In this document: in pieces, positions 9,026 to 17,658 of the stretch
Numbering within the stretch: position 1 is the stretch's first letter
Layout of the letters: each line of letters opens with the position of its first letter
NCBI GenBank assembly: GCA_964628515.1
Contig: CAZVNZ010000003.1
Span: 73,626-137,625, forward strand
Reading direction: 5' to 3'
Source of the DNA: CAZVNZ01 sp964628515
Lineage (GTDB): Bacteria; Bacillota; Clostridia; Christensenellales; Christensenellaceae
DNA: 64,000 nucleotides
Notes under the pieces: generated by a model
Told to the model about the DNA's origin: nothing
Databases searched by the model: none
The model's input: only the letters and a program-made list of their open reading frames with translations
Made by a program: the position numbers and the translations under genes

Positions 9026-10099
9026 TCAGCTTACAGCCGTGCTTGCGTAGAGTTTTTTAAGCTCTTCGCTAAATTCTTTGTTTGTGCCCATTTGCATGCC
9101 ACACTCCTTAACCGTGTTTTGTATGCCGGGTAGGGAACGTCTGCCGTTATCCACATCTAAAGTGGCGTTAGAAACCCCAGCAAGCCCACTTTTTGGCACT
9201 ATTATAGAAGTAACAATATTAGCCCCTGCATTTAAACGCTCTTTAAGCCCGTCTTTGCCGGCAACATCCAAAGACGCCGGTATAAAGCGGTTTGGCATTA
9301 CTATACGCATAACGGCTATGGTGTTTAACTCCCTTAAATATAAGTTGTCCGTTTTTTCCTGTTTAAGAGGTGCACCACTTTGAGGCACAAAACTCATCAC
9401 ACGAATTTGAGCGGCGTTTAATGCCTTCATTTGCATAATGGAGTGGGCAATATCTGTTGCACTTTCTCCCACACCCACTAAAATACCCTCTTCTACAAGC
9501 ATACCTGCATTTTTGGCATCAATTTTGGTTTGCAAACGTGTTTGGTAGCTTTGGTTGCATCTTAAAGTTGAGAAAAGGTCTTGATTGTGTGTTTCTTGAT
9601 AGCAAGCGTAAAAATCCACCTTGCCGGTCTTGGCTTTTTTAATGTATTTTTCCTTAAGCACCCCCGGGGAAATCATAAGGGGGAGGTTGGTTGCACTCTT
9701 AATTTCTGTGGCAATGTGCATTAGTTTTTCTATGCCCTCATCGTTATTAACGTAAAGAGGGTCTTCGCCTAAAGTTAAATCCAGCAGATTTACACCGCTG
9801 TTTGCCAAATTTTGAGAGATTTCCAAAATTTCTTCGGCTGATTTCCTGTAACGTTCAATTTCTTTATTGGATTTACGATAGTAACAAAATGTACAGTTGT
9901 TTTTACAATATGTGGAAAAGTATATAAAACCGTAAGCAAAAAGACGGTTGCCGAAGTGCTTTTCTCGCATACTGCGAGCGTAGGCATACAGCTTTTCGCT
10001 GTCCTCGCCCTGTGCGTTTAGCATTACTTCTAAATCACTTATTAAAAGGGGTTGATTGTCCTTAGCTTTGCTAAGTATTGCGTCTAATTGCGTATCCAT
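9026..10099 (-). CDS. pylB: Radical SAM methylornithine synthase PylB
   Basis: The protein has 357 residues from the ATG at 10099. An in-frame TTG at 10126 would add nine residues. The radical-SAM cluster motif is CKNNCTFC in YFSTYCKNNCTFCYYRK, followed by LTLGEDP and MISPGVL, which are typical PylB blocks. The NAGANIVTSI segment near the C-terminus is another family mark. PylB rearranges lysine to 3-methylornithine with a 5'-deoxyadenosyl radical, the first step of pyrrolysine synthesis. GGAAAGGAAG lies about 15 bases before the ATG, so the start is not fully settled. It follows pylSc closely. Confidence 0.93.
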   Translation of the reverse strand: MDTQLDAILSKAKDNQPLLISDLEVMLNAQGEDSEKLYAYARSMREKHFGNRLFAYGFIYFSTYCKNNCTFCYYRKSNKEIERYRKSAEEILEISQNLANSGVNLLDLTLGEDPLYVNNDEGIEKLMHIATEIKSATNLPLMISPGVLKEKYIKKAKTGKVDFYACYQETHNQDLFSTLRCNQSYQTRLQTKIDAKNAGMLVEEGILVGVGESATDIAHSIMQMKALNAAQIRVMSFVPQSGAPLKQEKTDNLYLRELNTIAVMRIVMPNRFIPASLDVAGKDGLKERLNAGANIVTSIIVPKSGLAGVSNATLDVDNGRRSLPGIQNTVKECGMQMGTNKEFSEELKKLYASTAVS

Positions 10100-10128
10100 A
10101 TATTTTTGTAATGACTTCCTTTCCAAGT

Positions 10129-10965
10129 TTATTTAATATTTAGCCGAACACCGTCAAGATAGCTTAAACTTCTTGCATAGGAGTGTACGTTGTTTGCGCC
10201 GTTTTTTATCATTAGCAACCGCTCCAGACCAAAGCCCAGCCCAACCCAAGATGAGTTTATGCCAAAGGCGGCATCAAGCCTGTGAGGTCCGATAGACCCT
10301 GATGCAAGCTCGGTATCGCCCTGCACCACATCAAGAGAATCCCCGTATACCTCCGACTGCGTCTCTTCGTAAGCATAATCGCTGATTTCGCAAGCATCCA
10401 TTACAAGAGCGGCAAGCTCCTTAATGCGAGTAAAGCACTCATCCTCGGGAGTGCCCCACTCCACCAAATTACACATGGTAAACTCGTTTAAATGCTTGTT
10501 GCCTTGAGATTCTTTACGAAAACAAGAGCCTATCTCGAAGATACGCACAGGCTTTTCCCATATTCTTAATAAATCTACGGAAATATTGTATAAGTTTGGA
10601 GCAAGCATAGGGCGCAAACATTTTTTGCCTTCCAACCAAAAAACTTGTGCGCTTAAAGGGTGATCCATAGTAACGGACATTCTTTCTAATTGTGATTGAG
10701 TAATAATTGTAGGGGTGCAAACTTGGGTAAACCCTGCATTTACTAAGGCGGTTTCTAATTTGTGCTGCAGTAGTGTTAAGGAGGGTTGGTGGGTTTGGTT
10801 TTTTAGGTTTGCAAGCTTTGTTTTTGAAGCTGCAATAAGGGATTTTTCTATTTCTTTGAAGGACTGCTCTCGCTCACTTTTTACAATAAACTCCTGCATA
10901 ACAGTTTCTTCTTTAGCGTCTAATTCTAAAAGTCTGCGTATTTGCGCTTGAGTAAAACCAAACAT
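10129..10965 (-). CDS. pylSc: PylSc, catalytic domain of pyrrolysyl-tRNA synthetase
   Basis: This 278-residue protein matches the class II catalytic core of PylRS without the N-terminal domain. Motif 2 is in IFEIGSCFRKES, and motif 3 in GLGFGLERLLMI. The substrate pocket shows RPMLAPNLYN, FTMCNLVEWG and EVYGDSLDV. By my own alignment to the archaeal enzyme, the pocket Asn and the mobile-loop Tyr are kept while the pocket Cys is Val. It charges tRNA-Pyl with pyrrolysine. AAGGAG lies seven bases before the ATG. It is the first protein gene after pylT. Confidence 0.95.
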   Translation of the reverse strand: MFGFTQAQIRRLLELDAKEETVMQEFIVKSEREQSFKEIEKSLIAASKTKLANLKNQTHQPSLTLLQHKLETALVNAGFTQVCTPTIITQSQLERMSVTMDHPLSAQVFWLEGKKCLRPMLAPNLYNISVDLLRIWEKPVRIFEIGSCFRKESQGNKHLNEFTMCNLVEWGTPEDECFTRIKELAALVMDACEISDYAYEETQSEVYGDSLDVVQGDTELASGSIGPHRLDAAFGINSSWVGLGFGLERLLMIKNGANNVHSYARSLSYLDGVRLNIK

Positions 10966-11001
10966 TAATGGACTCCTTAGTATTTAGTATATATTTCGTG
11001 A

Positions 11002-11155
11002 TACCAACCAATCGAAAACCACAAAAGCAAAATGCGAATGGGGTTTTCTTTGGTTACCTTTCTTTTATAAAAAAGGAAAGGTAAGAACTGGCGAAATCTC
11101 GTGCTACCAACCAATCGAAAACCACAAAAGCAAAATGCGAATTGGGTTTTCTTTG
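11002..11155. repeat. Duplicated hairpin plus 51-nt repeat module between pylT and pylSc
   Basis: Two copies of a 51-nt sequence (11002-11052 and 11105-11155) differ at one position and are spaced 103 nt apart. Both begin with TACCAACCAATCGAAAACC. On the minus strand each follows a hairpin: arms 11054-11062/11076-11084 for one and a perfect 12-bp stem TTTCTTTCTTTT at 11156-11167/11172-11183 for the other. The whole lies between the tRNA 3' end and the pylSc start. It could be a dispersed repeat or a processing or expression-balancing signal. Confidence 0.8.
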
Positions 11156-11189
11156 TTTCTTTCTTTTTTCTAAAAGAAAGAAAATAAAA

Positions 11190-11262
11190 TGGCGGAGAAT
11201 CCGGGAGTCACACCCGGCTGCGCAGATTTAGAGTCTGCGTGATCCTTAGCGATCCATCCTCC
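11190..11262 (-). tRNA. pylT: tRNA-Pyl, anticodon CUA
   Basis: The 73-nt gene includes encoded CCA. It folds as acceptor GGAGGAT/ATTCTCC, a single base, D-stem GATC/GATC with a 6-base loop GCTAAG, one base, a 6-bp anticodon stem CGCAGA/TCTGCG, loop CTCTAAA (anticodon CTA), a 3-base variable loop CAG, and T-arm CCGGG/CCCGG. The 6-bp anticodon stem, single base between acceptor and D stems and 3-base variable loop are diagnostic of tRNA-Pyl. The T-loop lacks the usual TTC. It reads the amber codon of mttB just upstream. Confidence 0.97.
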
Positions 11263-11286
11263 ATAAAACTAAAGGGAATGTATAGT

Positions 11287-11315
11287 ATTATAACACAACT
11301 ACTCAAAAAAACCAA
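11287..11315 (-). promoter_or_regulatory. Promoter of pylT and the pyl genes
   Basis: On the minus strand TTGGTT (11310-11315) and TATAAT (11287-11292) are 17 bases apart. The expected start is about 18 bases before the tRNA 5' end. It lies after the mttB terminator, so pylT appears to have its own promoter. Confidence 0.6.
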
Positions 11316-11318
11316 ATT

Positions 11319-11370
11319 AAAAAGGGGATTTCCTTTAGAGGCCCTGCTCTTTTGGAAATTCCCCTTTTTT
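11319..11370 (-). terminator. Terminator after mttB
   Basis: Arms 11319-11333 and 11354-11369 form a long stem (AAAAAGGGG core with one bulge), flanked by T-runs on both strands. It ends the transport-mttC-mttB transcript, and could work in both directions. Confidence 0.7.
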
Positions 11371-11404
11371 AATCTTTTAGTACAGTTTTACAACTGTAAT
11401 GTGC

Positions 11405-12802
11405 TTAATACTGGCGATTCTTCCAATAATCCAAACCAAGATCCGTCAAAATCTTTACAGCCTCTGCATAAACTTTGAGGTATTCTTCTGTTGGCTCAAT
11501 GGTTACTGTATTGTAGCACTCTTGGAAAGGTTTTCCAACGGGAGCAGTTTTATAATCTTTTTCGTAGGTTGCAACCAGTTTATCTAAGATAGCATTTACC
11601 TTAGAGGTTTCCATACCTGCTACAGCGTGAGCTGCTTCTGCCATCATTCTTGCTTCCATACCTGTATGGAAGTTGGTTTTAACACCTTTAGCAGCGGCAA
11701 CACCGGATAGTATTTCACGTCCGCTTGCTGTATCTGTAATAGCTTGAGCAGCTGTTTCTAACAGACACATAACTGTGCAAGGACCTGCCATAGTATAATA
11801 TTGGTTACCAAGTATCATTCTGGTATTGCAGTCTATTGCCATACAAATGTGACCTGCAACAGCAAGAGCCTCTCTTGCGGTTGTGATGCCCCATCTTACG
11901 TGCACAGGACCGTCTAAATGCCAGGTTGCATGTGCCATAACAAATGAGTTAATTGTGGTAGCTACACCAACGATAGTCGTTTCCTCAAGACCACCGGCAT
12001 ATCCGCCATAAATAGGCATTTGTTCTACCATTATTACGTTTCCGTTTTGGATATAGTGGGAAAGGTAACAAATAGCACTTTGATCTATTTTTAATTCATT
12101 AAGTTGTGAAATTTCGTGACTGTCGTTAGGACGCATACCACCCTCAAAATCGGATGCAATTATGCCTGCTGCGGACAAGGAAGTCTCGGAACCCTACAAC
12201 CCTAAGCCGGGTCTACCGGCACGCATACAAGCATCACGTACTTGTAAGCATTCTGCTCTAACAGCAGCGATTTCGTAAGGGCTACCCGGTGTGGGATCCT
12301 TACCGTGGATTGTTTGCATTACGCCGTCAACGATTGCATCAACAAAAGCTTCTTGCGCATAAGATTGGTGAATTGCACGGAATAAATCCTCAGAACAAGG
12401 AGCACCGGTAGGTCCGCCTTGAATAATTGGAGGTGTGCAACTTTTATGACTTCTGGGATTTAAGAACAGCGCTTCTTTTCCTTCGCCATACTGTACATTT
12501 CCGGGTACAGAGTCAATAGCGGTTAAGATTTCTTCTCTGGAATACTTAATTACACGTTTTGTGTCTGTGCAATAAACACCGCATTCCTCAAGCATATCTA
12601 TACCTGCTTTAAAAAGGTTATTTATTAGTGTTTCATCCTCAGGAACCATTTTAGTTTTGTCCATTTTGATGTTGTATTTAGCTTTTAACTTTGCAGCAGT
12701 CATTGGGATTATTTCGTTATCCCATTGAGCTTCTTCCATTTGCTGCCCTGATTTTGCTCTGTCAAATACATCATAAATATTTAATTTACGTGGTATAGGC
12801 AT
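11405..12802 (-). CDS. mttB: Methylamine:corrinoid methyltransferase MttB type, with in-frame amber (pyrrolysine) codon
   Basis: Two adjacent reading frames are one gene joined through TAG at 12194-12196, which would be Pyl at codon 203 of a 465-residue product. The context RAGRPGLGL-Pyl-GSETSLSAAG matches the active-site region of trimethylamine methyltransferase MttB. A local pylT and pylS make decoding credible, so this is not a pseudogene. The enzyme moves a methyl group from trimethylamine (or another methylated amine) to the corrinoid of the neighbouring MttC. The start is the ATG at 12802, with GGAG about 10 bases upstream. A GTG at 12811 lies too close to that site. The family also has Pyl-free glycine betaine enzymes, but this one keeps the Pyl codon. 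It is slightly short for MttB. Confidence 0.93.
12194..12196 (-). other. Amber codon decoded as pyrrolysine in mttB
   Basis: TAG lies in frame within the mttB reading frame, and strong family similarity continues on both sides of it. It is the expected active-site Pyl position. Confidence 0.93.
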
Positions 12803-12807
12803 TCGTG

Positions 12808-13464
12808 TCACGCTCCTTTCTTCTTATTCATAAATTCGGTAGCTACTCTTACGGCACCGGGTGCGGTATCCGACCATCCGTCTGCGCCTATTTCATCACA
12901 CCAATCTTTAGAAGTGGGTGCGCCGCCAAACATTGTACAGAATTTGCCTTCAAGGCCTTTTTCTTTAAGCAGAGCAACGATTTCTCTTTGTGCCGGCATT
13001 GTGGTTGTCATTAGTGCAGAGCCTAAGATAATATCTACGTCCAAATCTTGTGCTTGTTGAACAATAGCATCAACAGGAACGTCTACACCTGCATCGATAA
13101 CCTCAAAACCACTTGCTTTAAGCATAACTGCGCAAATGTTTTTGCCAATAGAGTGAATATCGCCGGAAACTGTGTGTACAAGAATTCTGCCTTTAGAACT
13201 TGCTTTCTTTTCCTCGGCGGAGAGATTTGCAGTAAGGACACCTGCGGCACCCTCGAATGCTTTACCTGCAAGAATTAACTGCGGTATGAATACTTCACCT
13301 TCGTCAAAAGCATCGCTGATTTTATCCATGCCTTTTGCTAATGCTTCTAAAGATGCTTGTAAATCTACTTTTGAAGAGATAGCTTCTTTAGCTGCGGCTT
13401 CTGCAGCTCCTGCATCTAAGCCTTCGATAGCGGTTGTCAGTTTGTCCAAAATTTGCTGACTCAT
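12808..13464 (-). CDS. mttC: Corrinoid protein MttC
   Basis: This 218-residue protein has an N-terminal four-helix cap (about 1-85, MSQQILDKL onward) and a B12-binding Rossmann domain. The cobalt-ligand motif is GDIHSIGKN (DxHxxG), with a later GSALMTT and MFGGAPTSKDWC. It accepts the methyl group from MttB on Co(I) and passes it to a second methyltransferase. AGGAGG lies eight bases before the ATG at 13464. A longer frame to 13518 has no such site. The mttB ATG follows six bases after its stop. No RamA-type activator or MtbA-type acceptor gene is in the window. Confidence 0.93.
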   Translation of the reverse strand: MSQQILDKLTTAIEGLDAGAAEAAAKEAISSKVDLQASLEALAKGMDKISDAFDEGEVFIPQLILAGKAFEGAAGVLTANLSAEEKKASSKGRILVHTVSGDIHSIGKNICAVMLKASGFEVIDAGVDVPVDAIVQQAQDLDVDIILGSALMTTTMPAQREIVALLKEKGLEGKFCTMFGGAPTSKDWCDEIGADGWSDTAPGAVRVATEFMNKKKGA

Positions 13465-13597
13465 TAAAATTTCCTCCTTTTTGAGAATTAATAATATTTT
13501 GTTTTGCACAAACCGCAATATGCGCTGTTATATCGCAATTTATGCTATATCTAAACCCGCTGTTAGTATAAATACGGGGTTAAATCTGTAATGTACC

Positions 13598-14830
13598 TTA
13601 TTGTACCTTTTCCATTTGCTCTTCGGTTGGGTCGTATAATGGGTGAGGGTTAGAGCCCTCAAATACGTCCTCGTCGCTAAGCATTTTCTCCATTTTGCCT
13701 CTGGTTGCGCGTATAATAAGTCCTGTAATAAGCCCTGCAACAATACCTAAAGCAAAGGTTAGCAGTCCTGCCCAAATATTTACAATACTACCTGCAAACA
13801 TTGCACCTGTCAGAAGCGAAATCCAACCGCAAATACCGTGTAAGTTGTGGACACCCATAACATCCAATATTTTTAGTTTGTTGCACAACCAAGCATTTAA
13901 GTATAAGAAACAAATTGTGCTTATAACACCTGCAACAGCACCTATTAAGAAGGATGCCCAAGGGGATGCAAGAAGTAGTGTCGAGCTACTGGCAACCGGC
14001 CCTGCAAGCATTGCGTAAGTATATACAAGTGGATTGATTTTCTTCTTTTTTGAAAGTAGAGAGCCTGCAATGTAGGCAAATAGTATAGAGCCAAAACCGG
14101 ACATATAGCAGTTTATCATAACTTGGGTATTTACCTCTAAAGGCAGTAGTGCCGTAACAAAGGAAGGCCAGAAGATAAACAGTAACATTGCGGACAGCCA
14201 AACAAAAGTAATACTGTGTTTGGTGGTGTGCATAGGGTCGTTAAGTACTCGTCTTTCACGAATACCAAGAGCAACACCAAGACCCCAATAAGCCGCAAAT
14301 TGATGTACGAGTATTCCGCCGCCCGGGTCTTCCACAAGGCCGCCGGTAATTTCGGGTAGCCAGGTCATGAGTATAAACTCAAGGAGTACAAAAGCGGGTG
14401 TAAAAAGAATACCTGCAAGTATGTACTGCCACATTTTAACCGTGCCTAAGAATACACCTATTGCAATTACAACGGTAATAGCACATACAACTGCTGAAAT
14501 CATACCGTTTTGCGTCCAAAGTTCTTCGGGGGTAAGCCCCTTAACATACTGCGCCATAAACAAATAAGTAATAACGCTTGATATTGCCGTTAAAAGTACG
14601 GCTAAGCATACGCCCCACTCGAATTTGCGTATAAAAATCATTAAAAACGCAACAAGCATAAGCATAAACCAGATGTCCATATTTTTAAATAATCGTAGAG
14701 AATCCTCTAAACCGCCTGCCTCGGCGGCTTTGGCAATGTTGGGAAAAGCGAATATAACAATAAGGGCGATAAAAAAACCTATAAGAACTAAAAATTTTGA
14801 GGGAATAGATTTCGTTAAGAATGATTTCAT
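13598..14830 (-). CDS. Amt/Rh-family ammonium or methylamine transporter
   Basis: This 410-residue membrane protein has about 11-12 hydrophobic segments. The two pore-lining His regions of Amt proteins can be seen in ILVHQFAAYWGLG and GVHNLHGICGW, and the spacing resembles the Rh-like branch. The C-terminal cytoplasmic tail is acidic and ends at residue 410. It precedes mttC-mttB in the same direction, 133 bases upstream, so it probably moves methylamine substrates or removes ammonium or methylamine products. AGGAGG lies before the ATG at 14830. Substrate is inferred from position; ammonium remains possible. Confidence 0.8.
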   Translation of the reverse strand: MKSFLTKSIPSKFLVLIGFFIALIVIFAFPNIAKAAEAGGLEDSLRLFKNMDIWFMLMLVAFLMIFIRKFEWGVCLAVLLTAISSVITYLFMAQYVKGLTPEELWTQNGMISAVVCAITVVIAIGVFLGTVKMWQYILAGILFTPAFVLLEFILMTWLPEITGGLVEDPGGGILVHQFAAYWGLGVALGIRERRVLNDPMHTTKHSITFVWLSAMLLFIFWPSFVTALLPLEVNTQVMINCYMSGFGSILFAYIAGSLLSKKKKINPLVYTYAMLAGPVASSSTLLLASPWASFLIGAVAGVISTICFLYLNAWLCNKLKILDVMGVHNLHGICGWISLLTGAMFAGSIVNIWAGLLTFALGIVAGLITGLIIRATRGKMEKMLSDEDVFEGSNPHPLYDPTEEQMEKVQ

Positions 14831-15033
14831 GGGTAAAACCTCCTGTCTGCCATAGAGCGACCAATAATCTCTTAAGTTTTGATATTGTAGTTTTAATGTA
14901 TGAAAAAATCTTTTTTCCGGTGGTAAGGTATTGCACCCTTGGGTATTATACCCATAGGCTATTATGCCTTTTTATTACGAAAAATTACCGGAAGGTTTCT
15001 TGTTATATTATGCCTGAGTTATTCTGTAATTTG
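14831..15033 (-). ncRNA. Structured 5' leader of the transporter-mttCB transcript
   Basis: About 200 nt separate the promoter from the start codon. On the minus strand a closing helix TTCCGGT (14987-14993) pairs exactly with ACCGGAA (14915-14921). Inside it are small hairpins GGC-ataata-GCC, GGGTA-taa-TACCC and GGT-gcaat-ACC. This multi-branched shape suggests a regulatory RNA, but I do not recognise a known class. Confidence 0.45.
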
Positions 15034-15062
15034 ATTATAACAACTCTATAAATTATTTGCAA
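15034..15062 (-). promoter_or_regulatory. Promoter of the transporter-mttCB operon
   Basis: On the minus strand TTGCAA (15057-15062) and TATAAT (15034-15039) are separated by 17 bases. It is the best sigma-A-like site in the 417-base gap. The rest of the gap upstream, to 15247, shows nothing else I can name. Confidence 0.65.
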
Positions 15063-15247
15063 TAGTTATTTGAAAAAAAATTCACAAACTCACATTTTTT
15101 TTGTTGACTCTGTAATAATAAGGTAAAAAAATCTTAATTATTCCTTTTGTTAAGGTAAAAATTTTTTTACATAAAATGTTATATTTTTACTTTTTAATAA
15201 GAAAATAACATAATAAACGATTATAATAACATTATGACTCTTTTAAA

Positions 15248-16558
15248 TTATTTTTCTGCGACTTTTTCTTTAGGAATTATCAAATTTAACAAAACTGCAA
15301 CAATCGTTACAATTACAACGGAGGAAGAACCAAATAAAGTTTGCATCCACTCGGGTGCTAAACTTAAACTTTGCGGAGAGCCTGCAATACCCACCCCAAG
15401 TGCTAAGGCAATACCCACAATACTAAGTACACGAGGCGTTAGGGGTTTGTCTGTTATAAGTTTTACACCTGTCATGGTGATGGTAGCAAAAACACTAAGG
15501 GTAGCACCGCCAAGCACGCATTCGGGTATACTTGTTAAAACTGCGCCAAGCACGGGCATAAAGCCTGCAATAAGCATAAAAATTGCTGTAAATAAAAGCA
15601 CAAACCCGTTAATTATTTTGGTGCTTGTAACAATACCCACGTTTTGCCCAAAGGTAGAGGTGGGGAGACCACCGAAAAACGCACCTATAAGGCTTGCAAA
15701 ACCGTTGCCGGAAATACCGCCGGAAAGCTCTTTGTCCGAGGGCAACCTGTCCATAGCACCGCTTGTGGTGGCGGCAACCTCCCCCATAACCTGTACGGAG
15801 TTTATAATAAATATAATTATCATAGGGACTATGGCGGCAATATCAAATTTTATACCGAAGGGCAGTAGTTTTGGTGCAGAAAAAATATGTGCGGTTTGCA
15901 AGCCGGAAAAATCCACCATTCCCAAACAAACGGAAATTATATAGCCTATAATTATGCCAAACAATATGGATGCCAGACGTAAAAAGCCTTTGGTAAAAAA
16001 GGAAAAATAAAGTACGACACACAAAGTAATAATAGCTACAATCCAATTTTGTGCCACACCGTAAGTTAAGCTGTCCTCCCCACCTGCCATATAATCTATT
16101 GCGGAAGGGTAGAGGGATAGCCCTATGGCAATAACCACCGTACCCGTTACAAATGCCGGAAATAATTTGCGTACCTTGCCAATTATTAGCCCAAAGGCTA
16201 TGGCAACCAAAGCACCTATTATTTGTGCTCCGAAAATTGTAGCCATATCCGTAGTTTCCGCAATGGAAACAAGCACGGGCACATAAGCAAAGCTAACCCC
16301 AAAAATTATGGGCAGTTTTGCACCAATACGGGAAAACAAGGGAAAAAGCTGTATAATAGTAGCAATACCGGACATAAGCAACCCCGATTGTATAAGTACA
16401 ACAATCTGCTCGTCTGCAAGGTCGGCGGCTGTTCCTACTATAATAGAAGGGGTTATACAACCAACAATCATAGCAATTAAATGCTGAAGTGCAAGTGGGA
16501 TACTTTTAGAAATAGGGGGAATACCCGATAGCTCAAATAATGTGTTGTTTCTGTCCAT
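15248..16558 (-). CDS. NCS2 xanthine/uric acid permease
   Basis: This 436-residue membrane protein belongs to the nucleobase:cation symporter-2 family. It has about 12-14 hydrophobic segments, the LQH motif in TM1 (ALQHLIAM), the substrate-site GEVAATTSGAMDR region and FGQNVGIVTSTK. These are typical of the xanthine and urate branch and not of uracil UraA. It lies downstream of the carbamate kinase gene in the purine-degradation cluster, so xanthine or uric acid is the likely substrate. Only a weak GGGTG ribosome site precedes the ATG at 16558. I looked for a purine riboswitch in the 120 bases upstream and saw none. Confidence 0.88.
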   Translation of the reverse strand: MDRNNTLFELSGIPPISKSIPLALQHLIAMIVGCITPSIIVGTAADLADEQIVVLIQSGLLMSGIATIIQLFPLFSRIGAKLPIIFGVSFAYVPVLVSIAETTDMATIFGAQIIGALVAIAFGLIIGKVRKLFPAFVTGTVVIAIGLSLYPSAIDYMAGGEDSLTYGVAQNWIVAIITLCVVLYFSFFTKGFLRLASILFGIIIGYIISVCLGMVDFSGLQTAHIFSAPKLLPFGIKFDIAAIVPMIIIFIINSVQVMGEVAATTSGAMDRLPSDKELSGGISGNGFASLIGAFFGGLPTSTFGQNVGIVTSTKIINGFVLLFTAIFMLIAGFMPVLGAVLTSIPECVLGGATLSVFATITMTGVKLITDKPLTPRVLSIVGIALALGVGIAGSPQSLSLAPEWMQTLFGSSSVVIVTIVAVLLNLIIPKEKVAEK

Positions 16559-16680
16559 AGTAATACACCCAAAATAAAGCCTATATATAATAGGTAACTT
16601 TATTTATGCCGATACACAATATTTCCCCACAAATTTATTGGATTTTAAACAGAAAATGCTTAGGTAAAATGCTAAAGTAA

Positions 16681-17634
16681 TTAAGTGCGTTTATAATCAT
16701 CACCATAAATAATAGTGCCTGTATTGCCCAAAATGCCTTCTTTTGCTTTGGAAAGCAGGGTTATTAACGCTTTTGCCCTTTTTGAGGATTGTGCAAAACT
16801 AACAGCCGCCTCCACTTTTGGCAACATAGAGCCTTTGGCAAAATGCCCTTCACTTGCGTATTTTAGTGCTTGAGAAGCTGTCAGAGTGTCTAAGTTTTGT
16901 TGGTTTGCCTTGCCGAAATTTATGGCAACCTTTTCTACGGCGGTCAGTATTATCAGAAAGTCCGCTTTAAGCTCCTTTGCAAGCAAAGCGCTTAGTAAAT
17001 CCTTGTCCACAACGGCACTTGCGCCTATTAGGCGGTTGTTTTCTCTAATAACTGGTATTCCGCCACCGCCACCGGCCACAACTATTTGTCCTGCATTTAG
17101 TAGTGCATTTATTGCGGATAGCTCCACAATTTCCATAGGTTCGGGGGAGGCTACAACTCGTCTGTAACCCCTGCCCGAATCTTCTGCTATCGTGTGTCCG
17201 CTTGCTACTTCCAAATCCACCTCTGCTTTGGTTAAAAACCGTCCTATGGGCTTGTTTGGGTTTTTAAATGCTTCGTCCTTTTGGTCTACAACCGTTTGGG
17301 TAATAAGGGTGGACACCGTTTTTGCTATCCCTCTGTTTAAAAGCTCCTCTCTTAATGCGTTTTGAAGGTCGTAACCTATATAGCCTTGACTCATAGCCAC
17401 ACAAACGGAGAGGGGGGTGGTGGTATATTTTGGTTGGTGGTTAATATAAAGCTCGTCCATAGCAAGTTTTAGCATACCCACCTGCGGGCCGTTTCCGTGA
17501 GACACAACCACATCATAGCCGTCCTCAATTAAATCTGTAATGGCAACGGCGGCTTTTTTTACCGCTATCATCTGCTGGGGAAGGTTATCCCCAAGGGCAT
17601 TACCCCCAAGTGCAATTACAACTCGCTTACTCAT
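16681..17634 (-). CDS. arcC: Carbamate kinase (YqeA/ArcC type)
   Basis: The 317-residue length is normal for the family. It begins VVIALGGNALG, with VSHGNGPQVGML and the later VAGGGGGIPV and KDLLSALLA blocks of amino-acid kinases. It makes ATP from carbamoyl phosphate and ADP, releasing ammonia and CO2. In purine-degrading gene clusters it pairs with the YgeW transcarbamoylase, which lies immediately upstream (24 bases). AAGGAG precedes the ATG. This is the likely energy-conserving step of the pathway here. Confidence 0.93.
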   Translation of the reverse strand: MSKRVVIALGGNALGDNLPQQMIAVKKAAVAITDLIEDGYDVVVSHGNGPQVGMLKLAMDELYINHQPKYTTTPLSVCVAMSQGYIGYDLQNALREELLNRGIAKTVSTLITQTVVDQKDEAFKNPNKPIGRFLTKAEVDLEVASGHTIAEDSGRGYRRVVASPEPMEIVELSAINALLNAGQIVVAGGGGGIPVIRENNRLIGASAVVDKDLLSALLAKELKADFLIILTAVEKVAINFGKANQQNLDTLTASQALKYASEGHFAKGSMLPKVEAAVSFAQSSKRAKALITLLSKAKEGILGNTGTIIYGDDYKRT

Positions 17635-17658
17635 TGTTAGTTCTCCTTAACCGTAAAA

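Noticed and set aside
12179..12196. mttB as a broken pseudogene or two genes
   Set aside because: The break is a single in-frame TAG at the expected Pyl position, and a complete pyl system is adjacent.
15234..15944. 236-residue plus-strand frame opposite the NCS2 permease
   Set aside because: It is an antisense shadow of a strong membrane protein gene and has no ribosome site.
16559..16680. Purine riboswitch before the xanthine permease
   Set aside because: No three-way junction with the conserved purine-riboswitch core was found, and the space is only about 120 bases.
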